From: Macrophomina tecta | Lineage: Eukaryota > Ascomycota > Dothideomycetes > Botryosphaeriales > Botryosphaeriaceae | Direction: 5' to 3' | Length of the DNA stretch: 64,000 nt | Assembly: GCA_024180945.1 (NCBI GenBank) | Contig: JAKSGN010000035.1 | Coordinates: 1,984,001-2,048,000 of the forward strand | Part shown: in pieces, positions 20,816 to 31,090 of the stretch | Numbering within the stretch: the stretch's first letter is position 1 | Layout of the letters: every line of letters begins with the position of its first letter | Position numbers and translations under genes: made by a program | The notes under the pieces: model-generated | Database searches by the model: none | What the model was told of the DNA's origin: nothing | What the model saw: only the letters and a program-made list of their open reading frames with translations

Positions 20816-23800
20816 TCATGTGCCATTGAATTGGGCGCGGAGGTTGTCCCGACTCCTACTCTCTTTGACTACCGCCGTCCAGTCTTCCCACTCCCTCGCC
20901 ATCTCCGTCAAGACGTTGCCCATGACCACTGCGCTGGCCATTAAGCCGTGGTTTTCACCTTCAAGGATGCGGACCTCGCAGCGCTTCATCGTACGGCCCA
21001 GCCATTTAACATTCTCCACCGGTACGCGCGTATCTCGGCTGCCGTGGTGGATGACGACTGCGCGAGTGATGTCGACATAGCGGAACCCGATTGGTTGCGT
21101 GCGCTCCAAACAGACAAGTAGGTCGACAGCAGGGTTGGCATTCGTCGTAGCCATATCCCACACCGCCAGAGTCAGCCTCGTGTCGTATTCGCGCCGTCGT
21201 TCTTGCTCCACTATCGTCATAGCCGCCCTCGCTTGTGCTGCTGCTTCGTAATTCGGGTCGTCTGGATTGTTGGCGGCAATTTCGAGGGCGCTTCCATTGG
21301 GCAAGACACGGTCCATTAACATCATCGACTCCCGATTCTTATTCGCAGCAACTGACACTCGCGCAGTCGGGGTTTGCTGCCCTGCAACATAACTTCTCCG
21401 CTTGAGCCGCTGGGGTGATTTTGGCACGCTCCTGGTAATGCTGGCCGAAGTTGCACTCATGAAGCTAGAGTTGGCCACCTTTAGCAAAGGCGTTGGAAGA
21501 ACCCGGAGAAAGCGCTGGGCTCTTGGCAGTTGACGTTCCGGCGTCTGCGCGTTCACAGGAAGACCGACCGCAGTCATCTGTGACGGAGGGATCCAGGGGG
21601 CAAGGAGATGCACCCGACCACGAATGTGTTGCGGCAGTCGCAACGCTGTTGCTAATGCGTAAATTGCACCAGCCGAATGCGCCATAATCGAAAATTTCGT
21701 GATTTTGAGCGCTTGGCAAATACAGAGGACGTCATCTGTACAAACGTATGTCAACAACTTATTTTCCCGACACGAGCTTACTGCACACTTACCAGGCCAA
21801 CTAAGAGGCGTCCCATGAGGATCGGCCTGAGACTCACCTACACCAGGTCGATCCGGTGTAATTAGCCTTAGCTTGAGAGATGTTGCTAGTTCATCGTAGA
21901 ACGCAGTGACATAACGGGTCAATCCCATTCCGACGCAAACGAAAACCGCGAAGCCTTCCGGGTCGCCTACTTCGGAGAAGCAGATGGTCCTTCCAGTGTT
22001 TGGTTCGCGCACCTTCTGTGTCAAGCGGGGCGAATACAGGAAAGCGTCGACATCGTCGTCGACGGAGTCTCCGCTTGTTGGCCGAAGAGGTTCCTCAATA
22101 ACAGCTTCTGGTACTTGCGGAGACTTGATCGGTGTTTTCACCTGCATAGAATCTCTCTTCATCTGATCGACTTTTGCGTTGTGTTTCTGTTCAGCTTTCA
22201 GGGGAATGTCTGGGTGGGACCATCGCTTTTTCTTAGCATTGGCGCTTGAGTTAGACCGTTTCACACTCGAAGTTGATGGCACGAAAAGCGACTGCCTCGA
22301 AGACGGCGCTGATTCGGCGCTGGCTGCTCTAGACGGCGCTCGGGATCCCGATGGCGTATCCAGATTGATGTGCAGATCCAATTTTCGTGCGGCTTCTTCC
22401 AGGGACCGCTTGTTTCGCTCTTTCATCATGGCTGACATGTTGGCGCCAGCTGAAGGGCGCCCGGCGATTGTGTGGCTCCGTCCCATGGATGCGAGCGAAA
22501 GGCGCTTACTCGGGTCACTCGATGCGGTCTCGCTACGGTCCAACGACTGTAATGCAAGCCTGTAATCTATCGGTAGCACGTCCTCGATATCGTTTTTCAA
22601 CACTCCATTCTGCTCAGCCAGCGCTGGTCGAGCATCATCCCCTAGGGGTAAGGGGCTCGTCAATGAGCGTCGTATTTCGGTTGGAGCAAGTCCAAGCATT
22701 CTGTGAGCCTTTGCGAGAGACTCCTCGATTGGCCGTTTTTCGTCGGCTCCTAGTGCACGTGTGATGGGAGAAAGCGGGGTTCGCATGCTGGGTGATAGGC
22801 GGGGTGGCTCCTGAACTTCGCCTCCAACGTCGAGCCGCAATTCACCAAACTCCTTGTCGCGCAGCTCTTTCTTTCTTTTCAGCTCCTTGATGCGGCGTGT
22901 AACATGTGTATCCTCTTCTTGTTCCAGGTCTTCTACTTTCTGCTTGCCTTTCCCTTTTGACTCCGGCGACGCTTCCATGGGCTCGTCTTCCTCGATGACG
23001 GTCCTCGTCCTGGATTGCGTCCTACTCCGTGACCTCGAGCTTATCCGCTTGTGCTTGGCCGGACTCTGGGACTTGTGCCTGAGACTAGAAGTTCTTGATG
23101 GGATAGAGTCATCTGGCCACCGGGGCCCGCGTTCTTCTATTTCCGCAGGACCGGGGGTGGTATTGATAGGTGTTGGTCTGTGCCTCGGTTTCCGCGGTGG
23201 GGTTGAAGGTCCTTCGCAGGGAACCTCATCAATCCTGGAGCCCCTCAAGGATTGCAGCGAGGGCTTTCTCGGGCTGGGGGGGCCAGAAGTATTTTTCGGG
23301 GGAGACCACAAGGCGGAGGGCGGGCTGCTGATGCAGATGGAATCACTGTCCCGGCTCCGCAATCGCTCGCGCGAGCTGGTGTAGCCCAAGCTCCGCGTTT
23401 TGGTGACGCTGCGCTTGCTTTCCAGCGAGGCTCTGCTGTTTGTGGAGTGGCGGCGCAGACCCCTCGTTATGCTACTCGCGATGCTGCTCGCGTCATCCTT
23501 GTTGCTTGAGTGCTTCGAATTCAGTGAGCTGCAGCTCTTGGAGGTGGAGAGGATGTAGTTTTTGAGCGAGCTGCCTTCCTTGTCGCGTTTGTGTCTGTTT
23601 GGGGCGGTGATCGGTGAATAGCCTGACGGCGGTGGGGCGGTCTTGATGACCGGCGGTTCGGCGGCATCGTCGAGGTCCGGGTCGTTCCTCCCTTCTTCCT
23701 CCCAGCGTTCATGCCTATAAACCCCGTATTCGACGCCAAACCCCCCATTGCCGTTCTGAAACCCGGGCTGCCACGCCGCGGGGCTAGCGGGTACCGAATA

Positions 23801-24037
23801 GCTGACGCCAACGTCGCCACCTATGCGCGGCAGATTCTCGAAGTGGTCTTGAGCGGGCAGCGATATGGCGGAGAGGGAATCGATGAGGGACGATATCACC
23901 TCCGGTGAGGCGGGCTTCGGGCGCACACGGTTGGCGGGGCGTCGTGGGCCTTCTTGTGGCGGCGAGGTCGAGGAAATGGGGAGAGAACGGCGCTTGCGGG
24001 CGCTGTCGCGCGAGGTCGCGGGCGGAGGATCCTCCAT
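20816..24037 (-). CDS. Large protein with disordered N-terminus and C-terminal alpha/beta hydrolase
   Basis: Model: complement(join(20816..21735,21793..24037)), 1,054 aa. The start is the first ATG of the frame (MEDPPPATSRDSARKRRS). Residues 1 to about 660 are of low complexity, rich in Ser, Pro, Arg and Lys, with a charged coiled-coil-like patch (ITRRIKELKRKKELRDKEF). The hydrolase fold begins near TICFSEVGDPEGFAVFVCVG. The nucleophile elbow is AHSAG (S769). The acid is probably D983 (HHGSRDTRVP) and the base H1011 (EGENHG), so the triad looks complete. The 57 nt intron is a multiple of three and has no stop. The substrate is unknown; the domain resembles esterase/lipase-like hydrolases. The disordered half has many potential phosphorylation sites. 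Confidence 0.82.
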   Translation of the reverse strand: MEDPPPATSRDSARKRRSLPISSTSPPQEGPRRPANRVRPKPASPEVISSLIDSLSAISLPAQDHFENLPRIGGDVGVSYSVPASPAAWQPGFQNGNGGFGVEYGVYRHERWEEEGRNDPDLDDAAEPPVIKTAPPPSGYSPITAPNRHKRDKEGSSLKNYILSTSKSCSSLNSKHSSNKDDASSIASSITRGLRRHSTNSRASLESKRSVTKTRSLGYTSSRERLRSRDSDSICISSPPSALWSPPKNTSGPPSPRKPSLQSLRGSRIDEVPCEGPSTPPRKPRHRPTPINTTPGPAEIEERGPRWPDDSIPSRTSSLRHKSQSPAKHKRISSRSRSRTQSRTRTVIEEDEPMEASPESKGKGKQKVEDLEQEEDTHVTRRIKELKRKKELRDKEFGELRLDVGGEVQEPPRLSPSMRTPLSPITRALGADEKRPIEESLAKAHRMLGLAPTEIRRSLTSPLPLGDDARPALAEQNGVLKNDIEDVLPIDYRLALQSLDRSETASSDPSKRLSLASMGRSHTIAGRPSAGANMSAMMKERNKRSLEEAARKLDLHINLDTPSGSRAPSRAASAESAPSSRQSLFVPSTSSVKRSNSSANAKKKRWSHPDIPLKAEQKHNAKVDQMKRDSMQVKTPIKSPQVPEAVIEEPLRPTSGDSVDDDVDAFLYSPRLTQKVREPNTGRTICFSEVGDPEGFAVFVCVGMGLTRYVTAFYDELATSLKLRLITPDRPGVGESQADPHGTPLSWPGKCAVSSCRENKLLTYVCTDDVLCICQALKITKFSIMAHSAGAIYALATALRLPQHIRGRVHLLAPWIPPSQMTAVGLPVNAQTPERQLPRAQRFLRVLPTPLLKVANSSFMSATSASITRSVPKSPQRLKRRSYVAGQQTPTARVSVAANKNRESMMLMDRVLPNGSALEIAANNPDDPNYEAAAQARAAMTIVEQERRREYDTRLTLAVWDMATTNANPAVDLLVCLERTQPIGFRYVDITRAVVIHHGSRDTRVPVENVKWLGRTMKRCEVRILEGENHGLMASAVVMGNVLTEMAREWEDWTAVVKESRSRDNLRAQFNGT

Positions 24038-25105
24038 GGCTGGTGGGCCTCCCTGCGCAGAGGCAACGCAAGGGAGGAAATCAGCAGGTGGGGATGCTTC
24101 CTCTGGTGGTGGTGGCTGCTGGACGCATGGCGTGTTTCGCAGAGCGGCGCGCGCGGATCGAGAGTGAGGACGCGCTGCTACAGGAAGCACACCCGGCTTG
24201 AGTGAGCAGGCGGTAGGCAGCGGGTCAAATCACTTTGGAGGGGGAAAGTGAGTCTGCGAATTCGCGTCGGGCTCGGGCGCTGTGCTAGGGTGCGCGTGTG
24301 CTCTCCCTATGATCTGCGGCGCCGACAAGGGGGTGCCGCTAGTAGCACTTCCTGAAATTGCGAGCTTATTTTCGCGAAGGCTCGCGATACATATGGCATG
24401 CAGAGTGTTCTCGCGTCTCAATGCGATGTGCAGGAGCCCCCCTGCGGCTTAGAATGCCACAAGTTTTTGCAGCGAATCGGATGCGCCCATACGCACTTTC
24501 GCGGTACATACACAGCACCCGAGAGCCGTTCCCCTGCTTAGTCCAGCCCATAGGATATCATGATCCGAGTACAGGCACTGAGCTCGAAGTGCTCAGATTC
24601 GTAGACACAGGCTCATCTAAGTCCGAATAGCGGCTTTTATCTTCGCGTAGCGATAGCATTTGAACGCGGGATTATGCTAACCGACGAGGCGACAGGGTTC
24701 AGATCCAATGCGGTTAGGCCTCGTCATGCAGCAGGGCCCGGGATGTGCATGCACGTGCTGCATTGATGTCATAGTAGGACCAACTTGAAAGTTCAACACC
24801 GCGTCTTATTTCCAGTTTCCAGCTGTGTGTGCCTACTCTGGCGTCTCTGCATTTCCCTGTTGATCCCACATTGAGACAGTGCTATGCCATGTCAGTACCG
24901 CGCTTTGCAACAACAAATTCTCTTGGGCCTCGCAAGAATCCTCACTGCTGCGTAACCAGGTAATCCCAGTGCACGCGCGGATTCTCAGCCATATCTTACT
25001 ACTCGCCTACTAAACTCGGAGGTGGCGGCCGCCCGCGAACTCAACTACTCTCCAATATCAGAGCCCCGCTATTAATTCAGTAGCCTGCGGACCGCCTTCG
25101 CAAAC
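24038..25105. other. Divergent intergenic region
   Basis: About 1.07 kb between the divergent starts of the hydrolase and the desaturase-like gene. No gene seen. A tRNA-like B-box stretch near 24690 was examined and rejected. Confidence 0.6.
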
Positions 25106-26262
25106 ATGTTGGATACCCTCCTTGGCCTGCCGCTGCTAAGCGCTGCGCTTCTCCCAGTCTACTCTAACTACTCGACCTCGCTCAATCTCCTATTCTTCTA
25201 CCTTACATGGTCGACCCTGGTACTTTCCCACCCGCCGCTTCGGGTTGAGGCTTTCGGAATGCTTGCCGTACGACTGCTGTTTTACATCCTGCCGTCCACA
25301 CTATTCCTTCTGCTGGACACGGCTGTGCCTAGTCTTGCCGTCTCCATGAAAGCGCAGGGCCAAATTGCTCTTCCAGGACGCAGCGGATCCAAAGACACCA
25401 GAGGACTCAAAGGTGTTTCGAAAGTTGTGGCATGGAGCATGTTCAACGTGTTCCTAGGCATTGCTCTTCAAGTTGCAATTGACCTGCTGGCGACGCGAGT
25501 GTTGAGGATAAAGAGCACCCTCAAGATCGTCACGAGGCTACCCTTGCCGTGGGGATTGGCGAAGGATCTCGCGAAAGGCTTTCTCTCGAGAGGGGTAAGT
25601 ACTTCCTACTTGCGGGTGCAAGCCAGCGCGGCTCTAGAGGCGTGCATCTGGATGGACTGCTTGATCATGCCTTATTACCAAGCCCTGTAGCATCGTAACT
25701 CTGCCGTGGGTTGTACTTACACTCCGTACAGATCGTGCAATACTACATTCATCGGCACATCCTCCACGGACGAGGCTACATCGCACATTGGCATCGCAGC
25801 TGGCAGTTGAGCAGTAACCGAGCGCCCTACTCATTTATGGCAAACTATGATCACCCAATCGCATGGCTGTTACACCGCTGGCTGCCAGTCTTCCTTCCGG
25901 CTGTCATCTTCCGCTTCCATATTTTGACATTTCAATTGTTGCTTGCCCTAATTTCCCTGGAAGAAGCTCTCGTGTACTCTGGGTATTCAGTCCTTCCGTC
26001 GACAATTATATTGAGCGGAATGGCGCGGCGAGTAGATGCTCATCTATTGACAGAAGGCCAAGGAAACTTTGCGCCGTGGGGTCTACTAGATTGGGTGCAC
26101 GGCACATCGATCGGTGGCGATGTCGTCGAGGATATGCGAGATGAGTTGGAGAAGCGCAACGTCTCGGGGAAGGCAAATGATGCGATGGATAACGCTAGCG
26201 ATGCGGTAGACAACCTGGGGTCAAAAATTAAGAATAGACGTAAAGGAAAGGGTAAGAAATAA
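25106..26262 (+). CDS. Sterol desaturase / fatty acid hydroxylase-like membrane protein
   Basis: Model: join(25106..25594,25732..26262), 339 aa. Several hydrophobic segments occur in residues 1-165 (for example LLFYILPSTLFLLLDTAV). After the intron comes the His-rich part: YYIHRHILH (H170, H172, H175), AHWHRSW (H182, H184), NYDHPIAWLLHR and VDAHLLTEGQGNF, then DWVHGTSIGGDV. Order and spacing fit the FA_hydroxylase superfamily of ER membrane di-iron enzymes. However, the usual second and third HxxHH boxes are not complete: the second reads HWHRS and the third VDAHL. The C-terminal tail is Lys/Asp-rich and ends in KGKGKK. It may be a divergent subfamily with altered activity. It is tandem to nothing related; the next gene (eL6) is convergent. 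Confidence 0.8.
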
Positions 26263-26608
26263 TGGGGAGCGGGGAATCTGAAATGGAGATGCTGTGGTGA
26301 ACAGGGATTTGCGGATCGTTCGAAAGCCGCCTTTGGTGTTGGGAGTCTCGTTTTGTATATCTGCTCTAACGGCCTTCAATGTCCATTCTTTTTGTGTCAT
26401 TGAAATAGAGAACCAGAAGCGCCAGGTAGCATCTCGGATGTTTTTTTGTGGAATTCAGCCTCGCAGTACAATATCTCTGGAAATGCAGACCGAACCCTCC
26501 TTAACCATCGCCGTGCCATGAAAACCTGCTATTACGGCCGCAGCAAGCCGGTTGTTGGATATCCGCATCCACTCATCCACGTCATCCCAGACTCCTCCGA
26601 CGGATCGC

Positions 26609-27460
26609 TTAGAAAACCATGGCGTGGGGCTTGTCGCCCTTGCGCAGGCTGAAGGTGGAACCAAGGTAGCTGATGAGGTAGGGGTCGCTCTTCTTGATGT
26701 TGGCGAGGATCGCCTTGTCGACTGACCTCTGGTCCTCAACGCGAGAGCTGGCGGGCTTGCGGGCCTGGTTACGCCGTCAGTCTCAGTCTCCTGCCAACTG
26801 TTCAATTCCAGCACTACTGACCTCGGGCTTCTCGCCCTGCTTGAAGAAAGCCTCCTCGCTGGCCTTCTTCTCCTTCTTGTCCTTGACGAAGTAACCGTCC
26901 GCGCCGACCTTGTCGACGACGGAAGAGTCGATGCCGCTCAAGTCAACCTTGGTGGAGGTGGCGATGACATAGCGAGCATTGACTCTCCTGAGAGGGACGC
27001 CGTTGACCTTGAAGGGACCGGTGACGAGAAGGACACCCTGGGGCAGGTGCTTGAGGAGGACGACGCGCTTGCCGCGGAAACGGCCAGCGAGGAGAATGAG
27101 GACGGTACCGGGCTGGAGAGAGGCACGCGGCTTGGCGGGACGGATGGACTTGCGAACCTGCAACAGAACAGAGGCGTCAGTTTTAGTGTTGTTGTGCGGT
27201 CCGCATTTCTCGAACTCGGAGCGCTGCTGGGAGCTCGGGCGAAGTGCGCGCAGCTGCGCTCGCAGCCAGAAACTGCGATTTCAGCGTCTCCCAGCCTACA
27301 ATCCCCCCTCTTCCTCGCTCTGCTCTCACGCAAATAAGCGTACCTTGCGGGGCAGCTTCTCATCCTCAGCCGGGTAGTACTTGGCGGCCTTCTCGGAGGG
27401 GTGAGGGATGGTCCTCTCGCCCTTGCCGAACTTCTTGGTCGTAGCCTGGGGTGCCGACAT
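26609..27460 (-). CDS. RPL6: 60S ribosomal protein eL6
   Basis: Model: complement(join(26609..26764,26822..27157,27344..27460)), 202 aa, all introns in phase 0. The sequence has [20 protein letters not shown] at the N-terminus, then the eL6 core [40 protein letters not shown] and [20 protein letters not shown], and ends in [13 protein letters not shown]. It is a structural protein of the large cytosolic ribosomal subunit. The first intron (186 nt) is long, as is common for fungal ribosomal protein genes. It shares a 346 bp divergent promoter region with the RPN13-type gene. Confidence 0.96.
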
Positions 27461-27806
27461 TTCGGATGGTGTTGTGGATAATCCGGTCGGAGGTAGGGGT
27501 CGGTGGGTGTTGAGTCGTCGTCGTCGTCGAGCCCGTCACAATGCTCGCAAGCGAAGTTCAAATTGATCGTGTGGTGAGCAGTTCCGTGCGCGTTTTTCCG
27601 GACCCGAGCCGAACGGCGCGCCATTGGCCCGCGGCGAAGCCGCCAAGCCCATGATGCCCGCCCGCCGGTCCGAGCTGCGCAACTGCTGCCGCTGCGCGCC
27701 TGGGAGCTTGCCCTGACGTTCGTTGCCTTTGATCCACCGTCCAGCTACGTCTTAGATACTCGGCGCAGCTTCACCTCTGCTCCACACCCGCATCCCACCA
27801 CCCACC
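27461..27806. promoter_or_regulatory. Divergent promoter region of eL6 and Rpn13 genes
   Basis: 346 bp separate the two start codons, which point away from each other. A CCAAT box on the minus strand lies at about 27623-27627 (ATTGG on plus). A shared bidirectional promoter is an inference from spacing. Confidence 0.45.
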
Positions 27807-29359
27807 ATGTCGATATCCCCACTGATCACCTTCAAGGCCGGCAAGTGCGAGGTCGACGTAAGCTGTTCCCGCTTCGTTTCTTCTGCAAGCACCTAGCTGA
27901 TGCCTGTTGCAGACCAGCTCCGAGCCCTGGAAGGTCAAGGCCATCCCGACCCCTGGCTACATTTACCTCTACATTGGCGATGGTGCGATCACTGACTGCC
28001 TTCCTTGGTACCAAGCGTCTTATTAACGATTTCCCAGAGCTTTGCCACTTCTGCTGGCGCCCACGGTCGGCGTCGGTTAACGACCCAGAGCTTGACCTGC
28101 TCATGATCCCCGGCGATGGCTCCTTCGTCCCCTACACCGGCAAGGAGGACAACTCCGACTCCGACAACCTCAAATCTCCGACCGATGGCCGCATCTTCGT
28201 CCTTAAGTTCTCGTCCAGCTCGCAGCGCCACCTGTTCTGGTTGCAATCGAAGAGCCAGCACCCCAACGGCGAGCCGAACTGGTTCAGCCCGAGAGATCAG
28301 AAGATTGGCCAGATTGTCGATATGCTGCTTTCTGGCGAGGAGATTGATGTTCAAGATGAGCTTCGCCAGGTCCAGAACCCGCCTCGTGGCGGAGATGATG
28401 ACGAGGCAATGGAGGACGCTCCTGGTGGAGACGAGCATCACAGGCAGGGCAGTGGTGGCGCGGGGCCCGGCGCCACTGGTGGCGACGTTAGGGAGGAAGG
28501 GGAGGAGGCGCGCGAGGGTGGTGCTGACGGAGCTCGAGCGTAGGTCAATTCTCGTTTTTATGAGGCGTCCTGGCACGGCGTTCAAAGGACATACCGAAAT
28601 TGCTGCATCGTAGTGGGCATGGGAGCTGTTCTGAAGTCCGCGCTTCTGTCCATCAGCTTCATGTGTAACGTAGAGTGCGAATTGAATGCGGATAGCCACT
28701 CAGGCGGTGACGCTGTCTCTGATCCGCACCTCAAGCCCATGCCACGCCCATGTTCGACCTTGCGCTGGCTTTGAATAAGACGCTAACGCATCACAAGTGG
28801 CAGGCAGAACGATGCGTCAGCGCTCGTTCAAAACTTCCTCAACTCCCTGAATGCGGGCGGCCCCGGCGGTAACACATCGCAAGCACAGGGCAACCTGTTC
28901 ACCACACTGGCCGATCTTCTTTCTTCTTCAAACACCATCCCGGTAATCGAGTCTGGCGACCCTGCGTTCATCGATGCGCTCCTTTCCCACCTTCCTCCCA
29001 CGATCCTCCTCCTCGCGCAGGAAGCAGCCGACCTCTCCGACGCTGAGCCCAACTCTGAGACCGTCCAAGCAGCCATCCAAGCTCTCAGCATGACGCAAAA
29101 GAAGGACATCCTCAAACGCGTCCTGCGTTCTCCACAGCTACACCAAAGCCTATCTAGCCTGACAGTTGCGCTGAGGGACGGCGGTCTGCCGAGTGTCAGT
29201 GAAGCGCTGAAGATAAAGGTCGAGAATGGAGGTTTCATGCGCCACAGTGGCGTTCCGCTCGGAGGTGGTGATGCGGTGGAGGCATTTCTCAAGGGTGTCA
29301 AGAAGACGGTGGAGGAAGAAGCGAAGCAGAGTGGCTCGGGAAATATGGACGTTGATTAA
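27807..29359 (+). CDS. RPN13: Proteasomal ubiquitin receptor Rpn13/ADRM1
   Basis: Model: join(27807..27857,27913..27982,28038..28539,28804..29359), 392 aa. The N-terminal Pru domain begins LITFKAGKCEVD and continues EPWKVKAIPTPGYIYLYIGD, ELCHFCWRPR and RIFVLKFSSSSQRHLFWLQS; it binds ubiquitin and the proteasome subunit Rpn2. An acidic/Gly-rich linker follows. The C-terminal DEUBAD domain (NDASALVQNFLNSLNAGG to about residue 370, with QKKDILKRVLRSPQLHQSLS) recruits the deubiquitinase Uch37/UCHL5 in species that have it. The third intron is 264 nt, with donor GTAGGT right after the Ala of GARA and a CTAAC branch site. The protein ends in Met-Asp-Val-Asp. Confidence 0.93.
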
Positions 29360-31090
29360 ATCAGTTCAAGCGGTGGGATTTTGAAGTCATGAGTTGAAGG
29401 GAAATGATCACCTGCTATGGGTGTTGGCTTATGTGAAGACTTCTAAGCCCCCGCTCAAGGAGACAAGCCAGCTAATTCCATATCTACGAATACACCTCAG
29501 TATGATTCCTTTGCTGGTTCGTGTTGTCAGCGATAACTGAAATACCGCCTCCAATGCAGGATCCTGCATGTTAAGGTGACCCGTACAGTTTTCCTTGTGT
29601 CATGTACTTTATCTGTGGCCAATCCGGCCAGCTCAAATCGCTTAGACTATTAACACCACGTATTTGTAGGCTTGAAGAACCCAATGTCGCTTCTTCGATC
29701 TTGCAGGAACATAGAAATTTATCGGAGGAGCGGAGCTTCGCAGGGAACCAAAGACGCTCGCTTTCAGTACATCTATCCATTTTCCTCACCCCAGGCTTAG
29801 GAGTTGGCATCCGCGTATTCCCATTGCTAGAGAGCGTTCACCATTTATACATTTTATTACAGGCAGAGAAATCCTGGCCAAAATTCCCCTTCTCAATGAG
29901 AATGGCTCACGATCGGTCAGCACAGCGATTCACCACCGCCGCCAGGGCAATCACAGCAGTGTACGCGAAGTACGGGCATGAGATCCCTGGCGTGTTTGCT
30001 GCAAAGATGCTCCACATCGGTCTATTCAGCTCCTTAAGGCATGAGATTTCCGATTCCCTCGCTGCACAACGGTCACACTCCACTGCACCTCCAACTTCCC
30101 GCCTTCTAGCTACATGTGGGGCAGTTTGCCCAGGCATGCGGAACCAGCGGACGCACCCAAAGAGCCGAGATCCAAAATCAAGGGGAAAGCTACACGCAAC
30201 CTGGAGGTTCTTCCGGGTGAAGTAACCGTCGGAGACCATGGTGCCACAGTTTTGAAGCGATGGATTGTTTTTTAGCCGCTATTCTCTCCTCAAATATTTA
30301 TCTCAAGTTTGTCCGTCGAATTATTATTCCATTAAACAGTCAAAATCCCGTACCACAATATCTACTCGGAGGACTAAAAACATCACTAATTAATCCTAGA
30401 GATGGCTCTTTGGTGAATCTGAAGGTATATTAAAGGAATGACACGACTCTACATGGCCGAATATTACTTCTTATCTGGTAGAAATTCGGCAATAAAAAGA
30501 AACTGATGGAGGGGAAAATGTGAGAAGTAGCTAGATGTTCAATTCAGGTCCTGAGCAGATGCTTTCAGTCATCGGAGATGTTCCCGGTCGTCCATATGTG
30601 TCGAATTGTTTTTGAAGTACTGCCAAGGAGCGAATTAGGGGGCCATTGCAAGATTATAAATAGACAGGCACTCCAATGTCTCGTATGCGTCCACACATGA
30701 ACTTTTCCTGTTATTTCTCGCATTGAAATCCCACAGATTTCGTGTGCATTTTAGCAACGGCACTTCGGGAGCCGACATTGTATGAGTTCTACTTTGCAAT
30801 GACAGCCTTAAACGTAGTATAGTCATTCGCTGAATTTGATCCATCCCATACCATTCGCGTGCTCTAAGCCTCATTATACAAAGGCATACTCTCAGGGTAT
30901 CTAATGTTTTTCATTTACTGCAGCATGGACCTCTAATTTGTGTCGTGAGCCATTGCTCAACTGTTTTCTCTCCGGGACTTCCGAGTGCTAAACTGAACTT
31001 CTCCTAATGATCATTTGCGCGGTAGTGCTACCGTTGAACAATCTCTTCCCCTACCACGATGACAATCCACGCAACGGAAGTGTTGCACGT
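29360..31090. other. Long AT-richer intergenic region
   Basis: 1.7 kb between the convergent 3' ends of Rpn13 and Cdc27. Base composition is visibly richer in A and T from about 30240. A minus-strand ATG frame at 29907-30239 (110 aa, contains VECDRCAARES) is open but unrecognised and not supported by splice or domain evidence. Confidence 0.5.

Noticed and set aside
24038..24190. N-terminal extension of the hydrolase protein up to 24190
   Set aside because: The upstream part of the frame opens with GTG, not ATG; the first ATG is at 24037.
24690..24725. GGTTCAGATCC, resembling a tRNA B box
   Set aside because: Spacing and flanks do not fold into a cloverleaf.
29907..30239. 110-codon minus-strand frame with an ATG and one CxxC
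   Set aside because: No splice, domain or homologue recognised; left as part of the intergenic note.
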